NCBI RefSeq assembly: GCF_000015665.1
Contig: NC_008817.1
Span: 1,178,001 to 1,242,000 of the forward strand
Length of the DNA stretch: 64,000 nt
Direction of reading: 5' to 3'
DNA from: Prochlorococcus marinus str. MIT 9515
GTDB taxonomy: Bacteria > Cyanobacteriota > Cyanobacteriia > PCC-6307 > Cyanobiaceae
Shown here: one piece after another, positions 38,193-47,505 of the stretch
Layout of the letters: each line of letters opens with the position of its first letter
Position numbering within the stretch: position 1 is the stretch's first letter
Translations under genes and position numbers: made by a program
The notes under the pieces: model-generated
Databases searched by the model: none
What the model was told of the DNA's origin: nothing
What the model saw: the letters and a program-made list of their open reading frames with translations, nothing else

Positions 38193-39313
38193 AACATCAA
38201 ATAATAAAAATAAGCTTCAGCCATTTTTTCTATAGAAAAATTATCAATAGCATATTTTCTTGCTTTTAAACTTTTTTCATAAATACTTTTTGAATCATGA
38301 GTCATTTCTGAAACTTTTATTGCTAAATCTTTTGGATCGCCCTCTTTAAAGAAATTTCCATACTTGCCATTTCCTAAGATCTCAAGGCATGAACCAACAT
38401 TTGAGGCTAATATCGGAATACCAGCTACCATTGCCTCAGCTAGAGCTATTCCAAAGCCCTCATCCTGTTTTGCAGAAAAAACAAAAATGTCTAATTGGGA
38501 TATTATTTTAGGAATATCTCTTCTTGCTCCCAAAAATTTTATCATTGAATCTATTCCAAGATCTTTTGAAAGTTTTTCTAATTCTTTTCTTTTTGATCCA
38601 TCTCCGATAATACTTAAAATCACTTTTAATCCATTCTTTTTCATTTCAAATATAGATCTAATTAACGTTTCATGATCTTTATGTTTCTCTAATCTAGCTA
38701 CCATCCCTAAGTTAATAGTTTTATCAGGTTTAATCTCAAATTTATTTTTTGAATCATAAAATTTATTTAAATCACAACAGTTATAAACTCTGCAAAGGGC
38801 TTTATTGGGTAAATAAAAGTGTTTTCTACTAGCTTGCATAATATAATCTGAACAACAAATACATTTTTTAGTGAAAAATCTTCCTAGATGAACAAGTACT
38901 CTAAATTTTTGAATTGATTTTTCATAAATCGGTGGATAATTTCCTATATGAGTGCAAATACTCCTAACTCCTGCAAATTTTGCCCCTATCGCTATGAACG
39001 CATGCCATCCAAAAGGGAAGCAAAGTATAGCCTTTGGCTTTAATTTAATACATATTTTATAAGTATAGTATGTTAGAAAAAAGTACCTGAAGAATTTATT
39101 TTTAAAATCTTTATAAAAATGAACATCAATACTTATTTCTTCAAATTCCTTGAATATCTCTAGAGGATCTTTATCAAAACAAATTATTTCAATTTTTTTT
39201 TTCTTTGAGGTCCAATACTCTGCCAAGTTTAAAGCAAGTTGCGGGCAACCTTCAGCAACTAAGGAATTTAGAACTATTAAAATATCACAACTTTTTATTT
39301 TACTTTTATCCAT
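38189..39313 (-). CDS. GT4-family glycosyltransferase (tandem paralogue)
   Basis: A GT-B enzyme. A TTG at 39355 opens the frame, but ATG at 39313 gives MDKSKIKSCDILIVLNSLVA, the usual beginning of the first strand, and is preferred (374 residues). Donor-domain motifs: NLGMVARLEKHKDHETLIRS, IIGDGSKRKELEKLSKDLG, and QDEGFGIALAEAMVAGIPIL. Its donor half resembles the gene just downstream at 37101. It is probably also a retaining hexosyltransferase acting on the same lipid-linked chain. Confidence 0.9.
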   Translation of the reverse strand: MDKSKIKSCDILIVLNSLVAEGCPQLALNLAEYWTSKKKKIEIICFDKDPLEIFKEFEEISIDVHFYKDFKNKFFRYFFLTYYTYKICIKLKPKAILCFPFGWHAFIAIGAKFAGVRSICTHIGNYPPIYEKSIQKFRVLVHLGRFFTKKCICCSDYIMQASRKHFYLPNKALCRVYNCCDLNKFYDSKNKFEIKPDKTINLGMVARLEKHKDHETLIRSIFEMKKNGLKVILSIIGDGSKRKELEKLSKDLGIDSMIKFLGARRDIPKIISQLDIFVFSAKQDEGFGIALAEAMVAGIPILASNVGSCLEILGNGKYGNFFKEGDPKDLAIKVSEMTHDSKSIYEKSLKARKYAIDNFSIEKMAEAYFYYLML

Positions 39314-39396
39314 ACAAATTATTGTATTAATCCTTTTTATATAATTATAAATCAATATTATTTCAATAATTTAATTACTTATATCTTATTTATATC

Positions 39397-40725
39397 TCAA
39401 ATGTCTAAACTATCTTTTTTTATATATTTTTTTAAAATCAATCTTTCAAAATCACTTTCAATATCATAAAAAGTTCTAATTTTTGGAGGTCTAAATTCAG
39501 ACAAAATAACCTTATTGTTTAGTAAATTTGAGAATAAATTTTTCCAATCAATTGGATCAGAAGGCAAAAGAAAGCATCCTAATTGATTATCTAATAATTC
39601 CTTAATTCCTCCTAAATTTGTCCCTGCTATAGGTAATCCAGCGGCAAAAGCCTCAAGAATAGTCAAAGGTCCTGTTTCCATCCATATTGAAGGCACAACT
39701 CCTAAATCATAATATTGCAATTTATTTAAGAGTTCTTGTTGAGGTATATTACCTAAATAATTAATTCTAAGATCGTTCTTGATTTTTTTTATTAAATTTA
39801 TAGAATAATTATCCTCCCCCCAGTAAGGGCCATATATATCCAATTTAACGGGTAAATCTTTATTAAGCATTAATATTGCCTCTATTACAATTTCAAGTCC
39901 TTTCTCAGGATTACATCTACCCCAAAATACTAATTTCAAAACATCATCTTCCATTGGCAACCTTTTTTTATTACTTAATTTCTGAGGGCCTGCAGTCCTA
40001 ATAAGATTAATTTTATTTGAACTTATTTTTTGTTTTATAAGCATATTTTTGCACCAATCTGATAAAACATGAATATTATCAGCTTGATTCATTAAATTGA
40101 TCCACGAAATATGCATATTTGAAGTTAATTTTCTTGAAGTTAATAAACGAGAAATTATATTTTTATAATTTGGAGAGAAAGGCCAACCATTTTGATATGA
40201 AATTAATTTTGCTAATAAATATGGTATTCCTTTTGATTTTAATCTGAGAAAAGTACATCTTCTGTCAATTAAATCTCCTGTACAAATATCATGTGATGCA
40301 TTTAATAAATTACCCATACAACTACATGGTGGGGTATGTAATGAAAATATTAATTTTGCACCAAAAGCTTTTATTACTTCTACATGATTTATCGTTGTTT
40401 TACTTCCAAAAGAATGTATATGAACAACATCAGGTTTAAATCTTTTTAGTAGCTCATAAAATCCTGGAACTTCTTTAACAATAAATGAAAACGTATTTAA
40501 TCTATTATCTTGTAATACGGGATCTAAGAAAATCTTATAATTTTCTAAATTATTTGATTTAAATTTATACCTGTTATTAGATTTATGGCATGCCCATATA
40601 ACTTCATATTTTTCAGGAAGACTAATTTGTACATTAATTAGTTGTTGGATAAATATTTCAGTTCCTCCTGTCATAAGAGGATAAAAATTATCTGATAAGT
40701 GAAGATACCTTATTTTTTGTTTCAT
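39397..40725 (-). CDS. GT4-family glycosyltransferase
   Basis: A 442-residue GT-B enzyme, longer than its neighbours because of an insertion in the N-terminal domain (HTPPCSCMGNLLNASHDICT, then DRRCTFLRLKSKG), which is cysteine-rich for this genome (four cysteines within about 25 residues) and could bind a metal. The donor half reads KLVFWGRCNPEKGLEIVIEA, LDIYGPYWGEDNY and METGPLTILEAFAAGLPIAG. It begins MKQKIRYLHLSDNFYPLMTG with the GG-type loop. It sits 8 bases downstream of the GT2 gene at 40734. Confidence 0.9.
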   Translation of the reverse strand: MKQKIRYLHLSDNFYPLMTGGTEIFIQQLINVQISLPEKYEVIWACHKSNNRYKFKSNNLENYKIFLDPVLQDNRLNTFSFIVKEVPGFYELLKRFKPDVVHIHSFGSKTTINHVEVIKAFGAKLIFSLHTPPCSCMGNLLNASHDICTGDLIDRRCTFLRLKSKGIPYLLAKLISYQNGWPFSPNYKNIISRLLTSRKLTSNMHISWINLMNQADNIHVLSDWCKNMLIKQKISSNKINLIRTAGPQKLSNKKRLPMEDDVLKLVFWGRCNPEKGLEIVIEAILMLNKDLPVKLDIYGPYWGEDNYSINLIKKIKNDLRINYLGNIPQQELLNKLQYYDLGVVPSIWMETGPLTILEAFAAGLPIAGTNLGGIKELLDNQLGCFLLPSDPIDWKNLFSNLLNNKVILSEFRPPKIRTFYDIESDFERLILKKYIKKDSLDI

Positions 40726-40733
40726 AAAAATAA

Positions 40734-41642
40734 TTACATTACAAGTAACTTTATTGATTTTTTTAAGTATCCAAAGAAAAACAGATCTCTTTTTTTAAAG
40801 GGGGATTTAATAAATATAATTAGCATCTCTAAAAAAAACTTTATTTTTATTGTTAGTTTCTTGCAAGCCAACATATCAGAATAAGTCTTATGCATTTTTA
40901 TTTTTAAATCTAATCTTTTAATTTCTAATTTTATTTTGTTTTTTTGATATTTATTATCTGAAAGTTCTGCATATTCCAATCCTATTTTTTTTCTCTCATC
41001 AAACAATATTTTTTCGAATTTTGAGGTTTTTGAATTTCCATGAATTCTAAAAAATGCTCCTGTAATATTTAAATAGTTTGGTTTACCAAAATTTTTATAT
41101 AAATTTATAAAAAACTTATGGTCCATAACATACATTAAGTTTTCATCAAACCAAGGCTTTTTCAAAGAATTGTTCTCCCAAAATACTCCTTGTTGGGCGA
41201 TAGTCTGGATAGCACAAAACTCCTCAAATGATGAAATTCTTCTTTCAAAATATGTACTATTTTTAATTGAATTTCCAAATAAAACATCAGTATAAATCCA
41301 TTTAAATTTATTTTTTTTATATTGTTCTGCAATTTTCCAGAGAATATTGTCAATATAAGTGTCATCACTATTTAAATATGAACATATTTGGCCTGAAGCC
41401 ATTTTAAAACCTTTATTCAAAGCATGAGCTTGTCCATTATCTTTTTCGCTTACAAAGTAATTTATTTTGTTGAAGTATTTTTTTATTATCTTCAAAGTAC
41501 TATCTGTACTTAATGCATCAATAATGATTAATTCTAAATTTGGATATTTTTGATTAATTATTGATAAAATTGTTTCTTCAATAAACGAACCTTGATTAAA
41601 GGAGGGAATAACGACTGAAATTTTAGGATATATATTTTCCAT
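40734..41642 (-). CDS. GT2-family glycosyltransferase
   Basis: A 302-residue GT-A enzyme, the first gene of the 12-gene minus-strand unit. Motifs: KISVVIPSFNQGSFIEETIL, LELIIIDALSTDSTL, DNGQAHALNKGFKMASG and the DxD-type YLNSDDTY, then GVFWENNSL. The nucleotide-binding segment is DALSTDST with Asp-Ala, a common variation of DGxSTDxT. Its C-terminal region is basic and amphipathic. The promoter for the whole operon must lie upstream, in the 472-base divergent spacer. Confidence 0.9.
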   Translation of the reverse strand: MENIYPKISVVIPSFNQGSFIEETILSIINQKYPNLELIIIDALSTDSTLKIIKKYFNKINYFVSEKDNGQAHALNKGFKMASGQICSYLNSDDTYIDNILWKIAEQYKKNKFKWIYTDVLFGNSIKNSTYFERRISSFEEFCAIQTIAQQGVFWENNSLKKPWFDENLMYVMDHKFFINLYKNFGKPNYLNITGAFFRIHGNSKTSKFEKILFDERKKIGLEYAELSDNKYQKNKIKLEIKRLDLKIKMHKTYSDMLACKKLTIKIKFFLEMLIIFIKSPFKKRDLFFFGYLKKSIKLLVM

Positions 41643-42114
41643 TAAAAAATTATCTCATTATTTTATTATTCATTTAAATCTAAGATTATAAACATTATTA
41701 AATTTTTAACAAAAGTTTTTTTGAATCCCATTTTTTTATGGCTTTAATCCTTGATTGCATAGAGAGAGTTTTATTTATATCTTTGAATTATAATCAAGTT
41801 TGAAATAACCTATTGATATTTATTAAAATCAACTTATAAATATTATTTTTTATTTTTAACAATATAAAATAAAGCATGTTTTATTTTAGATATTTACGAG
41901 GTTGCAAATTATAAATTGTATTCATAAGTCATTATTAAAAAAAGTATCATGTATAAGATTTAGTTTAATTAAAGCTTATTCAAAATAAATACTATTATAA
42001 TAAAAAATAATGAATTCAAAAATAAGGAAATATCTTTCTAAATAAAAATTTAGAATTTATTATTTCTTATATTTATATTTCTACTATAATTATCAAATAA
42101 GAAATTGAATTTAA
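41643..42114. other. 472-base divergent spacer without a gene
   Basis: A very A+T-rich stretch between two divergent glycosyltransferase genes. All frames are broken by frequent stops; the longest are about a dozen codons. It should contain promoters for the minus-strand operon (41642 to 28319) and for the plus-strand gene at 42115, but no promoter can be singled out by eye in DNA of this composition. Confidence 0.5.
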
Positions 42115-43059
42115 ATGGATATTAAATATTTCACAACTCCTATATTATTAATAGTATGGAGAAGGCCAAAAGAAACAATCGAAGTTATTGATTCTCTCCG
42201 TAAAATAAAACCAAAAAAATTATTTATCTCTTGTGATGGGCCTAGATTAGGGAATAGTCAGGAAGCTCTTAAGGTAAAGAAAACTCAAGAAGTATGTAAA
42301 GAATTCATAAACTGGGATTGTGAAGTCAAATGGCAAATTAGTGAGACAAATTTAGGTTGTAAAGTTGGAGTAGTTAGTGCAATTAATTGGTTTTTCAATA
42401 ATGTTCAAGAAGGAATAATACTGGAGGATGATAATGTAGCTCATCCTGATTTTTTTGTATTTTGCAATAATCTTCTTGAAAAATATAGATTAGATAAAAG
42501 AGTTTGGTGCATAAGCGGTAGTAATAATCAAGACAATATCATAAGAGGTGAAGGCAGTTACTATTTTGGTAAAATACCATTAATTTGGGGTTGGGCAACT
42601 TGGAAGAATAGATGGGATGAATACGATGTTGATATAAAAGATTGGCCTCATATTAAATCTACAAATATTCTTGAAAATACTTTTGAAGACAAAACAGAAA
42701 AGGATTATTGGACAAATATATGGGATGATTTTTATAAAACTGGCAATCCAGACACTTGGGATTATTCATGGGTTCTTACTTGTATAAAAAATAGCGCTTT
42801 AATAGCTATCCCAAATAAAAACCTAATTAATAATATTGGATTTAATAGTGAAGCTACCCATACTATATGGGAGAAAAAAAATAACACTATTATGAAAAGT
42901 TTAGGTGATCGAATAATACATCCAAAATTTTTAGTTTGTGATAAAAAAGCAGAAAAATATCAATTTGATTTTTACTTCGGAGGAAATGCTATTAGATTGA
43001 AAAAAAATTTAAGGATGAGAATAAAAAATAAATTAAAAAAATTATTGAAGTTTAAATGA
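42115..43059 (+). CDS. HlpA-like GT-A glycosyltransferase
   Basis: A 314-residue protein of the group often labelled hemolytic protein HlpA-like, which has a GT-A fold and is found in polysaccharide clusters. Features: PILLIVWRRPKETIEVIDSL, LFISCDGPR, the acidic metal-binding GIILEDDNVAHPDF (Glu104-Asp105-Asp106), and the diagnostic WGWATWKNRWDEYD at 158-171. It stands alone between two spacers, on the plus strand. The real reaction is probably glycosyl transfer; the hemolysin name has no support here. Confidence 0.85.
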   Translation: MDIKYFTTPILLIVWRRPKETIEVIDSLRKIKPKKLFISCDGPRLGNSQEALKVKKTQEVCKEFINWDCEVKWQISETNLGCKVGVVSAINWFFNNVQEGIILEDDNVAHPDFFVFCNNLLEKYRLDKRVWCISGSNNQDNIIRGEGSYYFGKIPLIWGWATWKNRWDEYDVDIKDWPHIKSTNILENTFEDKTEKDYWTNIWDDFYKTGNPDTWDYSWVLTCIKNSALIAIPNKNLINNIGFNSEATHTIWEKKNNTIMKSLGDRIIHPKFLVCDKKAEKYQFDFYFGGNAIRLKKNLRMRIKNKLKKLLKFK

Positions 43060-43307
43060 ATAATTTAAGACCATAATTTCTTAAGAATAAATAATTATTT
43101 AATATACTTATTGTTTATATTTATATAAACTGATAATATTTCAAAACTTATAGTAGGATTTTTCTAAAAATTATCTTAAATAAGATCTTCTTAAAAAGAA
43201 ATATAAATATTCTAGAGTTTAATTTCAAATTTAAAACAAAGTTGATAACTAGAATATAATCTTAAGATCTAAAATGTATCTAATCATTTATTTTAGTTAT
43301 TCAAATT

Positions 43308-44405
43308 TTAATCAATTATTTTAAATAAAGAATAAACAGTTACTACACTTGAAAGAGGTCTTGCAATGGAATCCAAAGAATCCGAGGCTTTAGTTATTAA
43401 ATTTCTTCTAACTCTTACTACATCTCCATTTTTTAGCAATGGATTACTTGGAGATATTCCCGATTTAAAGTCCAATTTGAACTTTTTATGAGAAGCAGTC
43501 CCATCTCTATTAACTCTAAACAAATCAACATTTGTTTTTGAGGATCTACTATTTATTGGTCCACCAGCCTCTAAAATTGATTGTAATAAAGGGGTATTTG
43601 AGTCTAACTGCAATCTCCCTGGATTTAATACTTCTCCAATTACACTTATCTTAATTTGATTTGGCGATAAATTATTATAAGTAATGGTTTCAATTCGCTT
43701 TGTAGGGTCTACTGTCGATTTTTTTAACTTGATAATATCTCCATCAAAAAGAAAAGGGTTATTATTTCTAGCTCCTTTAAAAATCAGATTAATCAGATTA
43801 AGTTTTGAAGTTTTATATTCATTCTTATTGCCAGGTAGCAATCTTGTTAATTCTACTTCTTTAAGATTTGCTGATTGAGTTATACCACCAGCTTTTTGAA
43901 TTGCCTTTATTAGAGTAGGCATTCCTGAAATACTTGAACCGGAGGAATCAATACCAGATGTAATTCCAGAAATATTTAAAGTATATATACCTGGCCTATC
44001 AACCTCACCCAGAACAAAAACCGTCATCGGCCTAGGCTTTATAATTTGAATAGAAACTTCCGGCTCTATTAGTTGTTTCTTAAGCCTTTGTTTAATTTCA
44101 GAATTTGCCTCTTTTATAGTTTTTCCTTTCAAAGAAACATCACCTGCCAAAGGAATGTTTATAGTTCCATCATTAAGAATGGTATATGCTCCAGATGATA
44201 TATCTGAATCCAAAACAGCAAGTCTCAATTCATCACCAGGGCCTAGAATATATGGATCCTCTTGTAAATTAATTTTTTCATTTATATTATCTTCAACTGA
44301 TTTATTTAATGTCTCACTATGCAAATTTTGTATAGGATTGAAAGGCAATATAGTAGTTATTAGACCTAACTTTAAAAAAAATAATTTTCTTAAAAATTTA
44401 TTCAT
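43308..44405 (-). CDS. wza: Wza-type polysaccharide export protein
   Basis: A 365-residue outer-membrane export protein. A signal peptide (about 1-29, hydrophobic core LGLITTILPF) is followed by the PES domain (YILGPGDELRLAVLD, then LNDGTINIPLAGDVSLKGKT) and two SLBB domains, one around VFVLGEVDRPGIYTLN and one around ISVIGEVLNPGRLQL. There is no lipobox cysteine, so unlike E. coli Wza it is not a lipoprotein. The start ATG is 81 bases from the divergent wzc start. Confidence 0.92.
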   Translation of the reverse strand: MNKFLRKLFFLKLGLITTILPFNPIQNLHSETLNKSVEDNINEKINLQEDPYILGPGDELRLAVLDSDISSGAYTILNDGTINIPLAGDVSLKGKTIKEANSEIKQRLKKQLIEPEVSIQIIKPRPMTVFVLGEVDRPGIYTLNISGITSGIDSSGSSISGMPTLIKAIQKAGGITQSANLKEVELTRLLPGNKNEYKTSKLNLINLIFKGARNNNPFLFDGDIIKLKKSTVDPTKRIETITYNNLSPNQIKISVIGEVLNPGRLQLDSNTPLLQSILEAGGPINSRSSKTNVDLFRVNRDGTASHKKFKLDFKSGISPSNPLLKNGDVVRVRRNLITKASDSLDSIARPLSSVVTVYSLFKIID

Positions 44406-44444
44406 TAATAAATATTTTAATGCTTATTTATAAGTAAACAAACC

Positions 44445-44461
44445 TATTATATGACATAATA
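44445..44461. promoter_or_regulatory. inverted repeat between wza and wzc, possible divergent -10 elements
   Basis: TATTAT (44445-44450) and ATAATA (44456-44461) form a perfect 6-bp inverted repeat around ATGAC. Read on each strand it gives TATTAT, a good -10-like hexamer pointing toward wzc on plus and wza on minus, with plausible 5' leaders of roughly 35-45 bases. In A+T-rich DNA such hexamers occur by chance, so this is a hypothesis. Confidence 0.3.
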
Positions 44462-44486
44462 AGCCTAATAAAAATCTTTTTTAGTT

Positions 44487-46829
44487 TTGAATAACACATC
44501 CAAAAATAATTCTAATGAAGAAATTAATCCTTCCCAAATACTTAATAATAACGAATCTGAAGAAAAAACTTCTCTTGAATTTCTACTAGACTTGATTTTA
44601 AGAAGAAAAAAAATTTTTTTATTAACTTTAATAATATTTTCATCTTTTTCCTTAATTAGAACAACCCGAGAAAAAATTTATAATCCTATATATAAGGGAG
44701 AATTTTCAATATTAATAAAGGACCCTATCAAACAAGCTTCATCTATTGCTGGTAGTTCTGAGGGAATGTTATTAGCTAAGAATTTCATGGGTGCTACTAA
44801 TACAGATCTAGAACAAGATATCCCAACCCTAAGAGAGCTTTTGCTGAGTGAATTAGTTTTATATGATATATCTAAGAAATATAAACTAGATACAAAATCC
44901 TTATCACAAAGAATAAATATAAAAAGAGACCCAAGAGCTAAAGGTATTTTAGAATTTAGTTTGACTAGTAAGGATCCTAAAAAAGATAAGTTATTACTAG
45001 AGGATCTTAGTGATTTATATGTAAACTATGCTTCATTAAGAACTCAAAAAAAATTATCTAGTGGTTTAGCTTTTCTAAGTAATCAAGAACCAGCAATAAA
45101 AATTAAAAACTCTCAATTATTAGAAAAATTAGAAAACTTCAGGAGAAAAAATAATTATGTTGACCCTATTAATCAAGGGGATAGCTTAAAGGTTGATATT
45201 AACGAAATTAACCAAGATATTACTCAATTACAACGGAATATTGAAAGATTAAAAAATGTAAAAGAAGACATCGCAAAAGGAAAAGTTGATTCTTCTAGTT
45301 ATAGAGAATTAGTAGGAGATTCCAAAAGAGGTGCAGCTACTGTAGAAATAACAAACCCAGAAGAAAAATTAAATCTTCAAGTTAAAGAATTAAATGAACA
45401 ACTTGGGAATGCCCTTCGGGTTTACACTCCAAATTCATCAGTTGTAAGAAATATAAAGGCTAGATTAGATCAATTAAAACCTAAAGTTAAGGAAAAACAA
45501 TTAAGAGGAGTTGATATTGCTATTCAATCTGCTCAAGATAATATTAAACTTAAAAAATCGACATTATCTGATTTGAATTCTAAATTTGATAATTTACTTA
45601 CTGAAATTAATGATTATTCTGAAATAATTTTTGAATTAGAAAGCTCGACAGCTAATCTTGGAGGAATAATTTCTGCTAAAGAACAACTTCAGTTAGAGCT
45701 TGCACAAGATAGTTCTCCTTGGACTGTAATAAAACCTCCGACTTTTTTAGCAGCTCGAATATACCCTAGTTATTCTCAGGAATTATCTAAATCTTTATTA
45801 ATAGCGATTTTTGTTGGTTTAGGATTGGCTCTTTTAAGAGATAAATTTGATAATGTTTATCACTCGGCTGAGGAGGTTAGAAATGAATTAAAATATCCAT
45901 TTTTGGGACATGTTCCTTATGTAGACTATTTTAGCGATATAAGAGAGGAACAAAAATCGATAATCAACGATATTTCCCTAATTAATAATAATGAAAATAT
46001 AGAATCTTATGATAGATTTTTTTATCAAGAGTCTTTAAGAAATATATATACATCTCTTAGGTTTCTGAATAGTGATAATCCAATAAAAGTTATTACTATG
46101 ACAAGTTCTATTCCTAAAGAGGGAAAGTCATTAATCAATATATTGTTATCAAAGACTTTAAGTGAAATGGATCTAAAAATATTGCAAATTGATGCTGATT
46201 TAAGAAGACCTCAGATTCATTCTCGCTTAGGCTTGAATAACCTTACTGGGTTATCCAATATACTTACAAATCCATCCTTAACACTTGAAGATGTAATACA
46301 ATCAGTTCCAGGTTTTAAGAACTGGGACGTGATAACTTCAGGCACTAAACCTCCAGATCCTACAAGACTTTTGAATTCGGAAAAAATGAGAACTTTTATC
46401 AAGGACATCAAAGAAAGTGATAAATATGATTTAATAGTTTTTGATACACCTCCAGTAATTGGTCTTGCTGATTCATTATTAGTATCTGAAAAATCCGATG
46501 GCTTGATTTTATTAGTAAGTACTAATTCAGTAAATAAAAGCTTACCAAAAGAATCTATTAGTAGATCAATAAAAAGTGGCACACACTTTTTAGGCATTAT
46601 TACTAATGCCATCAAAAAGGAATCTAAAAATGTATTGAAGAACGGCTATGAGGATTATGCATATGCCGCTTATAGTACCTACGGAATTGATCTTAATAAC
46701 GAAAATTCAGAAAAAACAGAGCAAATATCAAATCTTAATGACAATGATCAATTCAATAAATTAAAAGAACTAATTTTTAAAAATCTAAGAATTATTTTTG
46801 ATAAAAGCATGAAATGGCTAGATGATTAG
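44487..46829 (+). CDS. wzc: Wzc-type chain-length regulator and tyrosine autokinase
   Basis: A 780-residue inner-membrane protein that governs chain length and export through tyrosine phosphorylation. TTG start. A Wzz domain with a first helix at about 38-60, a long coiled coil (about 200-410), a second helix around KSLLIAIFVGLGLALL, then the BY-kinase: Walker A SSIPKEGKS, Walker A' ILQIDADLRRP, Walker B DLIVFDTPPVIGLA. A tyrosine cluster follows (GYEDYAYAAYSTYG, five Tyr), then an additional charged tail. It diverges from wza and is two bases before a phosphatase gene. Confidence 0.95.
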   Translation: MNNTSKNNSNEEINPSQILNNNESEEKTSLEFLLDLILRRKKIFLLTLIIFSSFSLIRTTREKIYNPIYKGEFSILIKDPIKQASSIAGSSEGMLLAKNFMGATNTDLEQDIPTLRELLLSELVLYDISKKYKLDTKSLSQRINIKRDPRAKGILEFSLTSKDPKKDKLLLEDLSDLYVNYASLRTQKKLSSGLAFLSNQEPAIKIKNSQLLEKLENFRRKNNYVDPINQGDSLKVDINEINQDITQLQRNIERLKNVKEDIAKGKVDSSSYRELVGDSKRGAATVEITNPEEKLNLQVKELNEQLGNALRVYTPNSSVVRNIKARLDQLKPKVKEKQLRGVDIAIQSAQDNIKLKKSTLSDLNSKFDNLLTEINDYSEIIFELESSTANLGGIISAKEQLQLELAQDSSPWTVIKPPTFLAARIYPSYSQELSKSLLIAIFVGLGLALLRDKFDNVYHSAEEVRNELKYPFLGHVPYVDYFSDIREEQKSIINDISLINNNENIESYDRFFYQESLRNIYTSLRFLNSDNPIKVITMTSSIPKEGKSLINILLSKTLSEMDLKILQIDADLRRPQIHSRLGLNNLTGLSNILTNPSLTLEDVIQSVPGFKNWDVITSGTKPPDPTRLLNSEKMRTFIKDIKESDKYDLIVFDTPPVIGLADSLLVSEKSDGLILLVSTNSVNKSLPKESISRSIKSGTHFLGIITNAIKKESKNVLKNGYEDYAYAAYSTYGIDLNNENSEKTEQISNLNDNDQFNKLKELIFKNLRIIFDKSMKWLDD

Positions 46830-46831
46830 AA

Positions 46832-47278
46832 ATGAAAAAAAGATTTAAATTAGACTGGGTTCTAAGTAATGAATTAGCCGTTGGGCCTGCCCCTTTAAAA
46901 AAATCTCATTTTGAATATTTAGCTGATAAAAATATAAAATCTATTTTAAATCTATGTAACGAAGAAGAAGCTCCAATCAATGAAGATTTTAAATCCATTT
47001 TTAATTTCAAAAGATTCACATTGCCCGATCACAAAGTAAATAAAGAAATTGAAATCCATGAAATAAAAGAAATTATTAACATAATAGAATCATTAAAGAC
47101 CACTGGTGCAGTATATGTGCACTGTTTCGCAGGTGTTGAGAGATCTCCTCTTATATGTATGGCTTGGCTGATATCAAAGCATAAATTATCACCTCAAAGA
47201 TCCTTAGATTATTTAATGGAAGTTCATAAAGGTAGTAATCCACTTCCATCACAATATAAATTACTTAGTGATATTTGA
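46832..47278 (+). CDS. dual-specificity-type protein phosphatase
   Basis: A 148-residue phosphatase with the cysteine-loop signature HCFAGVERS at 97-105 (catalytic Cys98, Arg104) and a likely general acid Asp66 in TLPDHKV. It belongs to the DSP/tyrosine phosphatase superfamily and not to the low-molecular-weight Wzb type. It starts two bases after wzc, so it very probably dephosphorylates the Wzc tyrosine tail in this strain, replacing Wzb. Function inferred from context. Confidence 0.88.
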   Translation: MKKRFKLDWVLSNELAVGPAPLKKSHFEYLADKNIKSILNLCNEEEAPINEDFKSIFNFKRFTLPDHKVNKEIEIHEIKEIINIIESLKTTGAVYVHCFAGVERSPLICMAWLISKHKLSPQRSLDYLMEVHKGSNPLPSQYKLLSDI

Positions 47279-47505
47279 TTATCAAATTAATAATTAATCC
47301 CTTCAGAAAGATATTTTAAGATAAATTTTGAGCCTTGATTATTTAAAAGAAAAAATTTTTTTTAAAAACTTATTATTCATTGATATTTAAAAGATAAATA
47401 AAAAATAAGTTCTTATTAATGCAAAATATTATTTATTAGAAATTTTTAAATTGAAATGCTAATATTATTTAAAAGTAAACAAAATTAAAATTTATATTAA
47501 ACTAA

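Noticed and set aside
42115-43059. Naming this gene a hemolysin because of its HlpA-like family label
   Set aside because: The sequence has a GT-A metal-binding EDD and lies among glycosyltransferases; the hemolysin label has no support.
43060-43307. Terminator between the convergent HlpA-like and wza genes
   Set aside because: Only very short A+T stems are present, such as TTCTT/AAGAA, with no stable hairpin.
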